The position numbers and the translations under genes were made by a program. The notes beneath the pieces are model-generated. The model saw nothing but the letters and a program-made list of their open reading frames with translations. It was not told the origin of the DNA and searched no databases. Positions 1-8,078 of a stretch of 35,383 nucleotides of DNA are shown in pieces. Location of the stretch: the NCBI GenBank assembly GCA_012520995.1, contig JAAYNI010000023.1, positions 1 through 35,383 on the forward strand, given 5' to 3'. Within the stretch, counting starts at the first letter, position 1. The number at the start of each line of letters is the position of its first letter. Origin of the DNA: Candidatus Rifleibacteriota bacterium. Lineage in GTDB: Bacteria; Muiribacteriota; Ozemobacteria; Ozemobacterales; Ozemobacteraceae.

Positions 1-1053
1 GCCTGTAATTATTCTGGCTCTCTCTCGCTGACCATCCTGATAAAGATTTCTCAATGCGAGTTTAGTCGCAGCAGGATCCCAGTCCATAGCATGAATTTCG
101 GCGCCTTTTCTGGCTATAGGCAAAGTAAAGTTGCCAGCCCCTGCAAATCCTTCAACAACATAAAGACCTGGAGCAGGTTCAACATATTTTAAAACTCTAT
201 GAATCAAGGTTCTGTTCATAAAAACATTATCTTGAACAGCAACAGAAGGTTCGGCTGAAGCTGATTCAAAGCCGCGCTCCGGAGCAACCAAACCTGGAAT
301 AGCCAGATGACCGTAAGTTTGCTCTATTTCACCATTAGCTGTAGCAATTGAAAGCCCTGATAAATCAGCCGCCCTCATAATTTTTATAAAATCTTTTCTA
401 TAGGCTTCAGAATTACGGTCTTTAGCTAAAACTGCATGAGCCGCAACATTGCTGATAAAACCTTGTTCAAGATCTGCAGAAGCCATAAGGGTTATTCTGT
501 CAATTACAGGAGCCACTTCATTTAAAATCCGTCTTAAAGAAAGTATTCGCCTATTAATAGGTTGAACCGCAATCGCACATGATTTTATAGGAACAATATC
601 AGAACGACCTTCAGAAACAGCTTCTTTAGAAGCTAACAACCCAGACTCTCTAAACTCGGGATTCTTGCCTTGATAAAAAGTAAGTCTAGGCAAATATCTG
701 ACAATAGATGTATCTGAAAGAAAATCAGGAACAACGTCAGAAGACAATAAAGCCAAGGCTCTCGCCATCATTTGGCTTTTTTCGTATTTTCTCCCTTTTT
801 CGGACATTTCAAGCAGATCGCAGCCGCTGCAATGCCCGTAATGGTGACAGTCAGGCTTTACACGAATCGGCGAAGGAAAGTCCAACTCTATCTCCGAGAC
901 TTTTAGAGAGTCTAGTTCAAGAGTCAGGGAAAGCATATCCCCGGGAAAATATTTCCCAGGGATAATTATCTGCTCGCCTTCATGCAAAATAAAGGGAAGA
1001 CCTGTAAAGGACAATCCTTCAACTTTTGCTGTTATGCGATTAGATTCTGTCAT
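1..1053 (-). CDS. RumA/TrmA-family RNA (uracil-5-)-methyltransferase, 3' end missing
   Basis: SAM-dependent enzyme that would methylate C5 of a uridine in rRNA or tRNA. The frame is open from an ATG at 1053 to the window edge, giving 351 residues; the end with the catalytic Cys lies outside. Residues about 7-60 look like a TRAM-type RNA-binding domain. C69, C75 and C78 (C-x5-C-x2-C) plus C159 fit the [4Fe-4S] ligands of RlmD/RumA-type enzymes. A SAM motif I with core EGFAGAGNF lies at about 301-309, and an acidic residue follows in AMDWDP. The ATG overlaps the stop of the upstream phosphofructokinase gene by 4 bp (ATGA), so translation is probably coupled. The family is clear; whether it is an RlmD, RlmCD or TrmA orthologue cannot be decided without the missing part. 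Confidence 0.85.
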   Translation of the reverse strand, partial: MTESNRITAKVEGLSFTGLPFILHEGEQIIIPGKYFPGDMLSLTLELDSLKVSEIELDFPSPIRVKPDCHHYGHCSGCDLLEMSEKGRKYEKSQMMARALALLSSDVVPDFLSDTSIVRYLPRLTFYQGKNPEFRESGLLASKEAVSEGRSDIVPIKSCAIAVQPINRRILSLRRILNEVAPVIDRITLMASADLEQGFISNVAAHAVLAKDRNSEAYRKDFIKIMRAADLSGLSIATANGEIEQTYGHLAIPGLVAPERGFESASAEPSVAVQDNVFMNRTLIHRVLKYVEPAPGLYVVEGFAGAGNFTLPIARKGAEIHAMDWDPAATKLALRNLYQDGQRERARIITG

Positions 1054-2258
1054 TTTTTTGGAATCACCGGACATTGCAATCTTTCATACTCAGGAAGAAG
1101 ACCGACAAGAGGTCTGGCATAGTTCAGGAACTCAGTGGTTACACCATTGCCTGCCTCATTGATAAAATTATCAGGCATGGATTTGGTTTCTTTAGCGACC
1201 GTATGCAAAGGTGTCAGAAAATATTCAACAGAATAGTCTCCAGTACGCCTAATAGCAACAGAACCGTCCAAATTATTCCAAAGAGCGTATTGAGCAGCTT
1301 TTTCACCTACTTCTCTGGCTTCCTCTTGGTCAACAGAAGATACACAACCAAGAAAACTGCGCTGCAAATAACCGAAGGTGTCAGATCTGACACGTTTAAT
1401 TTTGAGTTTGGTTTTAATAAGCTCTGACAGAGCATCGCCTAATGCGCCCGTTCCAGAAAGTTGGATATTGCCATGAGCGTCTTTTTCCTGTTCTTTTACC
1501 AGATGAGTAATAACAGGCTTGCCGTCTTTGTCAACTATTCCTTCTGAAACAGCAATAATACAACGGCCTGCTTTTGAATAAACTCTGTCTACATCAGCTA
1601 AAAACTTTTCTTCTTCAAAGGGACGTTCAGGAAGATATATGAGATGAGGACCATCGTCACTGTATTTTCTTGCAAGAGCGGAAGCAGCTGTCAAAAAGCC
1701 TGCGTGCCTGCCCATTACCGTGCCAACATAAACGCCTGGAATCGCACGATTATCAAGATTGACACCAGCAAAAGCTGAAGCTACAAACTTGGCCGCAGAA
1801 CCATAGCCTGGGCAGTGGTCTGTTACAAGCAGGTCATTGTCTATAGTTTTAGGAATATGAATGCAGCGAAGTTCATAGCCTGCTGAAGCCGCATATTCAT
1901 TTACTATACGAACTGCGTCAGCCGAATCGTTGCCGCCGTTGTAAAAGAAATATCTTATGTTGTGCTTCATGCAAACTTTGAAAATCTTTTCGCAGTATTC
2001 CTGATCCGGTTTATCTCTTGTTGAAAGCAAAGCGGAACTGGGGGTCTTGGCGACTCTCTCAAGATTGTGAGTAGTAGCCTGTGACAAGTCTACAAAATTT
2101 TCTTCGATAATGCCTCTGACACCGTGGAGAGCGCCATATACTTTGCCAATTTCAGGAAATTTGCGGGATTCCAAAACAGCGCCTACTAAGCTTTGATTAA
2201 TAACCGCAGTCGGGCCGCCGCCTTGAGCAATAAGCACATTGCCGTATATTTTGGACAT
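1050..2258 (-). CDS. pfp: PPi-dependent 6-phosphofructokinase
   Basis: Phosphorylates fructose-6-phosphate to fructose-1,6-bisphosphate in cytoplasmic glycolysis, probably using pyrophosphate and therefore reversibly. The 402 residues start with a glycine-rich nucleotide loop (AQGGGPTAVIN, 11-21). GGNDS at 108-112 has Asp111 where ATP enzymes have Gly, and PKTIDND at 136-142 has Lys137 where ATP enzymes have Gly. Both substitutions are the known determinants of PPi use. The substrate-binding MGRHAG is at 182-187. A GGAGG lies 12 nt before the ATG, and a good sigma70-like promoter sits in the 58-bp gap behind the methyltransferase gene. The gene overlaps the downstream RNA methyltransferase by 4 bp. 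The family call is firm; PPi specificity is inferred from the two residues. Confidence 0.93.
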   Translation of the reverse strand: MSKIYGNVLIAQGGGPTAVINQSLVGAVLESRKFPEIGKVYGALHGVRGIIEENFVDLSQATTHNLERVAKTPSSALLSTRDKPDQEYCEKIFKVCMKHNIRYFFYNGGNDSADAVRIVNEYAASAGYELRCIHIPKTIDNDLLVTDHCPGYGSAAKFVASAFAGVNLDNRAIPGVYVGTVMGRHAGFLTAASALARKYSDDGPHLIYLPERPFEEEKFLADVDRVYSKAGRCIIAVSEGIVDKDGKPVITHLVKEQEKDAHGNIQLSGTGALGDALSELIKTKLKIKRVRSDTFGYLQRSFLGCVSSVDQEEAREVGEKAAQYALWNNLDGSVAIRRTGDYSVEYFLTPLHTVAKETKSMPDNFINEAGNGVTTEFLNYARPLVGLLPEYERLQCPVIPKK

Positions 2259-2291
2259 AAGAGTGATAATCCTCCGTTAAAATAGTCAAGT

Positions 2292-2320
2292 ATTACAAAC
2301 AATAGGAGCTTTTAAGTCAA
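2292..2320 (-). promoter_or_regulatory. sigma70-like promoter of pfp
   Basis: On the minus strand, TTGACT (2320-2315), a 17-bp spacer and TGTAAT (2297-2292). The -35 overlaps the stop codon of the methyltransferase gene. Predicted transcription would start near 2285, about 27 nt before the pfp start, so pfp and the RNA methyltransferase gene can be expressed independently of the upstream gene. Confidence 0.55.
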
Positions 2321-3348
2321 GATAACAGGTATTGAGCCGTTATCCACTCCTGCCCGTTATTGTACCCCATTTGCTCACTAAAGGAAAGTATATATAATTT
2401 CCATCGTTGGAGCCAAGTCCAAGCATTCTTTTTGCCGTAAGAAAGCTCAAAAAGATTAAGTATTTCAGATTTATTAAATTCGAATTTGCTCAGCCACTTC
2501 TCTGCTGTGCGATGGGCGTGTTCTCCGCTGATTTTCCAGTAATCATCAACATGGAAATTGTTTAATGTAAGCAAAATTTGTGGCGATAAAACCAAGTTAG
2601 GATAATAAATATAATTGCCTGGAAAATCTCGCAAGCCTGCTGTGTCTGTATAATAAGAGGCCGAATTACAAACTGTAGTCTGCAAAAACAGCTTGCCTTT
2701 CGGTTTCAGCATTTTCTTTAATATCGCATCCCAATTTGGAGCAGAAGCTATCATCTCAAGCTTATCAAGACAAATAATCCTGTCAAATTGTTTCTCCGCA
2801 GGTATACTGGAAATATCAGCCGAAACTATTTTTACATTTTTTAAATTCAGCTCATTTATCTTCTTTTGAAGAAATATAATATTGGAAACTGAGTCTACAA
2901 CAGCTGTGATCTTTGCGTTAGGATAATGGCTTGCCATCCAAAAGGTCATAGCTCCTAAAGAGCAGCCTATTTCAAGAATATCCATGCCATCTCTTAGCAT
3001 CGCTCTGTCGGCAGACATCCATAGTTTAGTATCTTCCGCTTCATTCAAATCTTCCCTGCCGGTTGCAAAATAAGCGCTGGAAGTGTTCAATTGGCTGCCT
3101 AAAAAAAGCTTGTAAAAATCAGGTTTCAGATCATAAAAATCACCGTCAAGCGATGTTTTTTTCAGCTCTATTCCCATTGAGATTTCTTTCATTATACGTC
3201 TCTCAAGGGCATGCATAGCTTCAACGTCACTCAAAACAACATTTTTAAGAGCTGACTTGCACATCGAGTGTACATGCAGTCGAGCTAATTTATCAGGCAC
3301 AACGCCTGTTTGAAGCAATTTCAAAAATATTTTGGTTCCTATGCTCAT
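2317..3348 (-). CDS. CFA-synthase/coclaurine-N-methyltransferase-type SAM methyltransferase
   Basis: Class I SAM-dependent methyltransferase resembling the cyclopropane-fatty-acid synthase and coclaurine N-methyltransferase group. The SAM motif I region (DILEIGCSLGAMTFW) lies near residue 122, followed by a motif resembling the family's 'NA.ITAV..S' strand and a later DRIICLDKLEMI strand. The C-terminus (EQMGYNNGQEW) matches the 'GY.DGQEW' ending of bacterial members. An upstream GTG at 3453 would add 35 residues. I prefer the ATG at 3348 because the protein then begins in the usual place for the family (IGTKIFLKLL...GVVPDKL), has GGTGGG just upstream, and lies downstream of a plausible promoter that the GTG would precede. 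The substrate (lipid or small amine) is unknown. It is divergent from dinG. Confidence 0.82.
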   Translation of the reverse strand: MSIGTKIFLKLLQTGVVPDKLARLHVHSMCKSALKNVVLSDVEAMHALERRIMKEISMGIELKKTSLDGDFYDLKPDFYKLFLGSQLNTSSAYFATGREDLNEAEDTKLWMSADRAMLRDGMDILEIGCSLGAMTFWMASHYPNAKITAVVDSVSNIIFLQKKINELNLKNVKIVSADISSIPAEKQFDRIICLDKLEMIASAPNWDAILKKMLKPKGKLFLQTTVCNSASYYTDTAGLRDFPGNYIYYPNLVLSPQILLTLNNFHVDDYWKISGEHAHRTAEKWLSKFEFNKSEILNLFELSYGKKNAWTWLQRWKLYILSFSEQMGYNNGQEWITAQYLLS

Positions 3349-3382
3349 TTTTCCCACCAATCTAAGGTACTCTTTCCCTATG

Positions 3383-3411
3383 ATCTTATACTGAAGGAGC
3401 TCAATTTGCAA
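3383..3411 (-). promoter_or_regulatory. candidate promoter of the methyltransferase gene
   Basis: On the minus strand, TTGCAA (3411-3406), a 17-bp spacer and TAAGAT (3388-3383), about 35 nt before the ATG at 3348. The matches are moderate. It abuts the divergent dinG promoter, so the two could compete or share a regulator. Confidence 0.38.
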
Positions 3412-3416
3412 TTTGT

Positions 3417-3445
3417 TTGACTGAGCCTCTGAATTATAATATCCT
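3417..3445 (+). promoter_or_regulatory. candidate promoter of the DinG-type helicase gene
   Basis: TTGACT (3417-3422), a 17-bp spacer and TATCCT (3440-3445), giving a leader of only about 17 nt before the ATG at 3469. A perfect TATAAT at 3435-3440 overlaps, but its spacing to TTGACT is only 12 bp; it would need another -35. Confidence 0.42.
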
Positions 3446-3468
3446 CTGCCCACAATCTTAAAATTATA

Positions 3469-5691
3469 ATGAAATCCACAGATAACAAAAAACTATTGCT
3501 AGAACCAGAAGACCTGCTTCCTCTCATAGAGAATGGCGGCTCAATAGCTGATGCCATGCCCGACTATGAAGAACGTGAAGGGCAAATAGCTATGATGGAA
3601 ACTATCATCAAAGCTCTAAATTCTGCATATCATGCTCTTTTAGAAGGAGAAACCGGAATAGGCAAAAGTATGGCTTACCTGATTCCTGCCATATATTTTT
3701 CCAAAATCAAGAACAAACCGGTTGTGGTCTCAACTAACACTATAAATCTCCAGCATCAACTGGTATCAAAAGACCTGCCATTTTTAAACAAATCATTAGA
3801 AACCACCTTCAAATATGCTCTCTTAAAAGGCAGACAAAACTATTTATGTCTTAGACGTCTTAACGATGCTTTATACGGCACCCAAGGCGACTTTCTTTTA
3901 GAAGATGACGAATATGAGCAATTTCAGGTTATAAAAGATTGGGCTGACGACACTGAAGAAGGCACAATAGCAGAATTGCCATTCATTCCTTTAGAGTCTC
4001 TATGGAGCCGTTTAGAATGCGACAAAGACAGCTGTCTTGGTTTTGACTGCTATGAATACAACGCCTGTTACTATTATAACGCAAAAAAAACTGCCGCTTC
4101 AGCTAATATAATAGTAGTAAACCATCATCTCCTTTTTTCAGATCTCGCCATGAGAGCTGACTCTACAGACCCTGACAAATCAGGCGTAATCCCCAATTAT
4201 TCAGCTGTTATAGCTGACGAAGCGCATAACATTGAAGATACAGCGACAACTCACTTCGGCTTCAGAACAACCTTTATAGGAATACAAAAGCTGCTAAACA
4301 AGATTTTTTATAGAAAAGGCAATAAAACTGCAGGCCTTTTGTCAAATCTTGCCTACTTGCTATCAACTGATAACAACTGCATAATCAAAGCTGATGCGGA
4401 TGAAATGTTACAAGCTTGCGACGAACTCTCTGAACTTACAATACTGGCCGGCCGGGAAGCGAAAGTTTTCTTTGACAACATCACAGGAATGTTAACGAAG
4501 GGTTCGGAATCAATCGGAGAATACAAGATAAGAATCCGCGAAAATCATGAAAACACTGATGAGTTCATAACTCTCGCAGAGCATTCAGAGCAAATATCTA
4601 CTCAAATAAAGTTTTTGCATATAGGCATGAAAAAACTTGCCAACAGCCTTTCTAACAGCTTAGAAGATTTTGAAGATTCGGATGACTTCGAAGAAGAATT
4701 GGAACCCTTTAAATTACCCAAAATAGAGCTGCAATCTTTTTCAGATCGTCTATTGGACATAGTTTACGCTATTGAGCTCATGTTTAACACTGAAACAGAA
4801 AATCGAAGCGACTATGTACACTTTATGTCAGCGGTTTTAAAACGCTCTGGAGTCTACACATCCTTTTCTTCTCTCCCCCTCTTTGTGGGCAAACTTCTGG
4901 CTGAAAACTTTTTCGACAAAGTAGACTCAGCAATTCTTGTCTCAGGAACCATGAGCACAGCAGGTAATTTCAATTTTGTCAAAGAACGCCTGGATTTGCA
5001 GTCTGTCTCTCGCCCATTGCTTGAAGGCTCTTACGCCTCACCCTTTGACTATCGCGCACAGACTTCTTTAATTATCCCTGACAACTTGCCCTCGCCCCTT
5101 TCTCCGGACTTCACCGAACAACTATACGAACCCCTTGCTGAAATTATAATGGCTTCCGGAGGAGGCGCGCTTGTGCTTTGCACTTCTTACCGACAGCTGA
5201 ACAGTTTCCATTCAAACTTGGAAGATGTTTTGGCCTCTGAAGGAATAGCTTCTTACCGGCAAGGCTCTTTCAGCCGAAATCGCCTGATTGATTACTTCAA
5301 AGAAGACGGCAACTCTGTTTTATTCGGCACCTACAGCTTTTGGGAAGGCGTTGACATTTCCGGCTACAGCTTAAGAAACCTTATAATAATGAAATTACCC
5401 TTCGCTCCCCCTGACGACCCGCTTCTTGAAGCCAGAGGCGAGCATCTGCGCTCTCAAGGCAAAAATCCGTTTTTCACATATCAAGTTCCTATGGCGGCAA
5501 TCAAGCTGAAACAAGGCTTTGGCAGACTAATCAGAAGTAAAACAGATCGCGGAATAGTCTGGATCATGGATAACAGAATTTTAACCAAGTCTTACGGCAA
5601 GCATTTTTTGGATTCTCTGCCAGATTCAGAGCTGAAAACCGGACCTTTCAACGAGATGCTCTCCTACGCCGAGGATTTTTACAGAATCTGA
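3469..5691 (+). CDS. dinG: DinG-family (XPD-like) Fe-S ATP-dependent DNA helicase
   Basis: Superfamily 2 5'-to-3' DNA helicase of the XPD/DinG group, used in DNA repair and removal of replication obstacles. The 740 residues carry Walker A GETGIGKS at 60-67 and the DEAH box at 250-253 in AVIADEAHN. Four cysteines at 184, 189, 194 and 200 (C-x4-C-x4-C-x5-C) fit the inserted [4Fe-4S] domain. C-terminal motif V-like FWEGVDI is followed by motif VI QGFGRLIRS starting at 682. There is no N-terminal exonuclease domain of the kind fused in Firmicute DinG. No Shine-Dalgarno is visible before the ATG; with its short leader the message may be nearly leaderless. The next gene lies 347 bp away, so this is probably a single-gene transcript. 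Confidence 0.92.
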   Translation: MKSTDNKKLLLEPEDLLPLIENGGSIADAMPDYEEREGQIAMMETIIKALNSAYHALLEGETGIGKSMAYLIPAIYFSKIKNKPVVVSTNTINLQHQLVSKDLPFLNKSLETTFKYALLKGRQNYLCLRRLNDALYGTQGDFLLEDDEYEQFQVIKDWADDTEEGTIAELPFIPLESLWSRLECDKDSCLGFDCYEYNACYYYNAKKTAASANIIVVNHHLLFSDLAMRADSTDPDKSGVIPNYSAVIADEAHNIEDTATTHFGFRTTFIGIQKLLNKIFYRKGNKTAGLLSNLAYLLSTDNNCIIKADADEMLQACDELSELTILAGREAKVFFDNITGMLTKGSESIGEYKIRIRENHENTDEFITLAEHSEQISTQIKFLHIGMKKLANSLSNSLEDFEDSDDFEEELEPFKLPKIELQSFSDRLLDIVYAIELMFNTETENRSDYVHFMSAVLKRSGVYTSFSSLPLFVGKLLAENFFDKVDSAILVSGTMSTAGNFNFVKERLDLQSVSRPLLEGSYASPFDYRAQTSLIIPDNLPSPLSPDFTEQLYEPLAEIIMASGGGALVLCTSYRQLNSFHSNLEDVLASEGIASYRQGSFSRNRLIDYFKEDGNSVLFGTYSFWEGVDISGYSLRNLIIMKLPFAPPDDPLLEARGEHLRSQGKNPFFTYQVPMAAIKLKQGFGRLIRSKTDRGIVWIMDNRILTKSYGKHFLDSLPDSELKTGPFNEMLSYAEDFYRI

Positions 5692-5699
5692 AAAAAACA

Positions 5700-5870
5700 G
5701 AAGAATTTTCAACCACGAAATAAGAAGCGAAAACCTTTATTTACCACAGAACACACTGAAGACACTGACGGGATTTTTAAGCTTTGCTTAAAAATCAGTG
5801 GCGAGTGCTGAGTGGCGTGTGGCGAGCTTAATTAAATTAGAAATTATAAAGTATAAATTAGAAATTTTAG
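5700..5870. repeat. non-coding stretch with degenerate CAC-rich, GTG-rich and AT-rich repeat-like blocks
   Basis: The 347-bp gap between dinG and the phosphohexomutase holds no convincing gene. From 5711 to 5770 it has short ACCACRRA / ACAC-type blocks, then a perfect hairpin, then a GTG-rich run (5797-5827), then AT-rich direct repeats. One of these, aagtataaattagaaat at 5849-5865, recurs identically at 7521-7537. From 5871 to 5977 I see nothing. The same types of block flank the S23 gene at 7463-7540, and a GTG-rich run also occurs at 35229-35254. This suggests a dispersed intergenic repeat family. Confidence 0.45.
5772..5796. terminator. hairpin after dinG, weak terminator or repeat core
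   Basis: Perfect inverted repeat GATTTTTAAGC / GCTTAAAAATC (5772-5782 and 5786-5796) with a 3-nt loop. CACTG (5763-5767) and CAGTG (5796-5800) could extend it imperfectly. It lies 80 nt after the dinG stop and lacks a downstream T-tract, so it could equally be the core of a small palindromic repeat. Confidence 0.35.
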
Positions 5871-5977
5871 TTAGTGCTTTCTTGAATCAGATAAGCATGA
5901 AGAGACTATTGATTTGCTTAGCATTTAAAAAGGCAACTTTTAGAGAAAAACCAGCACCAACGGTGTTTTTGTTTTGC

Positions 5978-6006
5978 TTGACTCAGCTTCTGTCAGCGTT
6001 TAAACT
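5978..6006 (+). promoter_or_regulatory. candidate promoter of the phosphohexomutase gene
   Basis: TTGACT (5978-5983), a 17-bp spacer and TAAACT (6001-6006), about 33 nt before the ATG at 6039. The -35 and spacing are the same as in the pfp, dinG and infC candidates. Confidence 0.48.
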
Positions 6007-6038
6007 AGGACAAAACAAAAGACAATTTTGGAGGGAAT

Positions 6039-7460
6039 ATGCTTATTAAATTCGGGACATCGGGCTGGCGAGACATTATTGCAGACGGCTTTACTTTTGA
6101 AAACGTAAGAATCTGCGCACAAGCGATTTGTGACCATCTTAAAGGAATCGGCGATGCCAGAGAAGTTATAGTGGGTTCAGACGCTCGTTTCATGTCTTCT
6201 CACTTTATGAAAGTAGCTTCTGAAGTATTTGCAGGCAACGGCATCAAAGTTTATTTTTGTGTCAGAGACACCCCTACCCCTGTTATCAGCTATGAAATAC
6301 TTCGCAGAAAACTCTCTGGCGGTATCAATTTCACTGCAAGCCATAATCCACCTGAATACCAAGGTTTGAAATTTTCTCCTTCTTGGGGCGGCCCAGCTCT
6401 TCCTGAAACAACACAAGACATAGAAAAAAGAGCCAATGAGCTCTTCAAAAGCGGAAAAAAAGTATCCAGAATAGATTTTGATGAAGCTGTTAAAGCCGGC
6501 AAAATAGAAAAGATCGATCCTATGGATCCCTACCTTAAGCGAATGAAAGAGCTCATCAAATTTGACGAGATCAAAAAAGCCAAAATGAAGATCCTGGTAA
6601 ACCCGCTTTATGGCACATCACGAGGCTATCTCGACAAACTCTTAAAAGAAGCCGGTTGCGATGTCACTATAATGAACGATCATACAGATCCCTATTTCGG
6701 AGGTCTTCCGCCAGAACCCTCAGAAGAGTATATTCCGGACATGATTGAGGAAATGAAAAAAGGCGGTTATGATCTCGGCCTTGCCACAGACGGAGACGCA
6801 GACAGATTCGGCGTATTGGGCAAAGGCGGCAAATTCTTTGAAGCAAACCAGATTCTGGGCATGCTCTTAAAACATCTTAAGCTAACAAGGCCCGAATGGA
6901 AAGGCGGCGTAGCCAGATCTGTTGCTACAACTCAACTGATAGACGCTGTAGCAAAAAAATACGGCATAGAAGTCTTTGAAACACCTGTAGGATTCAAATT
7001 TGTAGGCGATTTGATCTCCAAAGACAAAATCATTATGGGCGGAGAAGAATCTGCCGGCATGAGTATGAAAGGCCATGTCCCAGAAAAAGACGGTATTCTT
7101 GCTTGCCTGCTCGTAGCCGAAATGGTAGCCATGGTTAAGAAACCTCTTGAAGAGATATTAAAAGAACTCTACGAAGAAGTCGGCACTTATTTGACCAAAC
7201 GTATTAATTTCAGGCTCACAGAAGCTGAAAAAGCAAAAGCTATAGAGCACCTCAAAAAGGATCCTAAAGAAGTTGCTGGCTTTAAAGTTGAAAAAGTAGT
7301 CAGAATAGACGGCACAAAGTGTGTCTTGGAGAACGGAGCTTGGATTCTCGTAAGATTCTCAGGCACAGAGCCTGTAGTCAGATTCTATGCAGAAGCCAGA
7401 AGCGAAGATGTTTTGCAAAAACTCTGCTCTGAAGGCGAAAAATTCGTAAAAGGGAATTAG
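6039..7460 (+). CDS. phosphoglucomutase/phosphomannomutase family phosphohexomutase
   Basis: Alpha-D-phosphohexomutase that moves phosphate between C1 and C6 of a hexose (glucose and/or mannose), feeding nucleotide-sugar and polysaccharide synthesis. The 473 residues show all four family motifs: the phosphoserine loop TASHNP with Ser101; the metal site DGDADRFG with Asp251, Asp253 and Asp255; the sugar-binding loop GGEESAGMSMKGHVPEKDG; and the C-terminal phosphate-binding RFSGTEP. The GGEES form is typical of enzymes acting on glucose-phosphate or of bifunctional enzymes. GlmM is less likely. GGAGGG precedes the ATG. The gene has its own candidate promoter and ends in a convergent intergenic region. 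Confidence 0.92.
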   Translation: MLIKFGTSGWRDIIADGFTFENVRICAQAICDHLKGIGDAREVIVGSDARFMSSHFMKVASEVFAGNGIKVYFCVRDTPTPVISYEILRRKLSGGINFTASHNPPEYQGLKFSPSWGGPALPETTQDIEKRANELFKSGKKVSRIDFDEAVKAGKIEKIDPMDPYLKRMKELIKFDEIKKAKMKILVNPLYGTSRGYLDKLLKEAGCDVTIMNDHTDPYFGGLPPEPSEEYIPDMIEEMKKGGYDLGLATDGDADRFGVLGKGGKFFEANQILGMLLKHLKLTRPEWKGGVARSVATTQLIDAVAKKYGIEVFETPVGFKFVGDLISKDKIIMGGEESAGMSMKGHVPEKDGILACLLVAEMVAMVKKPLEEILKELYEEVGTYLTKRINFRLTEAEKAKAIEHLKKDPKEVAGFKVEKVVRIDGTKCVLENGAWILVRFSGTEPVVRFYAEARSEDVLQKLCSEGEKFVKGN

Positions 7461-7462
7461 CA

Positions 7463-7540
7463 GTGTAAAGTGTAGAGTGTAGAATGCAGAGTGTAAAGGG
7501 CTTAAAAATTATAAATTAGAAAGTATAAATTAGAAATGAG
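7463..7540. repeat. GTG-rich and AT-rich short repeats after the phosphohexomutase gene
   Basis: Tandem-like variants of GTGTAGA (7463-7500) are followed by two AT-rich direct repeats around AAATTATAAATTAGAAA and AAGTATAAATTAGAAAT. The second is identical to 5849-5865. The core aaattataaatta is also present inverted on the other side of the S23 gene (about 8061-8075). Confidence 0.5.
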
Positions 7541-7593
7541 GAAAATTCGGCGAAGATTTCCAGATAATATCTGGTAAAATCTTCGTCGAATTT
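7541..7593. terminator. long imperfect hairpin between convergent genes, possible bidirectional terminator
   Basis: Arms of about 22-25 nt with a few mismatches: a left arm built from AATTCG, CGAAGATTT and CCAGAT, a 3-nt loop, and the complementary right arm ATCTGG, AAATCTTCG, CGAATTT. It sits between the convergent phosphohexomutase and S23 genes. T-tracts on both sides are poor, so termination is plausible but unproven. Confidence 0.45.
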
Positions 7594-7653
7594 CTTATAA
7601 AAAGCCATATTTTGAATTGCTTGCCAATACAAATAGATTTAATTAAACAAAAA

Positions 7654-8013
7654 CTATTTCAATAAGTTTTTTCTTGTGGCTTTAATAATGCTTGTCAAAA
7701 GGCGCTTCAGCTCCCTACAATTCTCAAGCATACTTTGATATTCCACTTCGCTTATGTAGTTTGAGGTTTGAAGAAGATCAAGCCAATACTCCGTTTCAGC
7801 AGCTTCTTTCAGGGAAATATTCATCTTTGCGATAAATTCTTTTTTGCTTATAGCACTATGTGCTTCAACAATATTTGCACCTATACTAGTACCACTTCGT
7901 ACAAGCTGTTTGGACAACACAAATTCCTTCTTTTCATAGCAGAGGTATTTGTATAAGGCTATGATTTTCAAAGCAAAAGCTCGGCTTTTCTCTTTAACCA
8001 CGTTCTCGCCCAT
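7654..8013 (-). CDS. four-helix-bundle protein (S23/IVP family)
   Basis: Small helical protein of the family first seen encoded in 23S rRNA intervening sequences, and related in fold to the Avd protein of diversity-generating retroelements. The 119 residues carry the family core RSGTSIGANIVEA (about 41-53), followed by SKKEFIAKMNISLKEAAETE and a C-terminal helix with CRELKRLLTSI. The biochemical role is unknown; Avd-like members bind nucleic acid through a basic pentamer. GAGGGAAT precedes the ATG. It is not in an rRNA gene here, and no reverse transcriptase is nearby. AT-rich repeats lie on both sides, a setting that suggests spread as a small cassette. It probably is not functionally part of the pilin operon that ends 66 bp upstream. 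Confidence 0.88.
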   Translation of the reverse strand: MGENVVKEKSRAFALKIIALYKYLCYEKKEFVLSKQLVRSGTSIGANIVEAHSAISKKEFIAKMNISLKEAAETEYWLDLLQTSNYISEVEYQSMLENCRELKRLLTSIIKATRKNLLK

Positions 8014-8078
8014 ATTCCCTCTTTATATTGTCAGTATGTGTTTTTGTCCTTATTTCTGGTTTATAATTTATAATTTAC

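Noticed and set aside
5798-6049. Plus-strand open frame of 83 codons before the phosphohexomutase
   Set aside because: It runs through the repeat-like blocks and the candidate promoter, has no family resemblance and overlaps the start of a real gene.
7654-8013. Diversity-generating retroelement based on the Avd-like protein
   Set aside because: No reverse transcriptase, template repeat or variable repeat is present around it.
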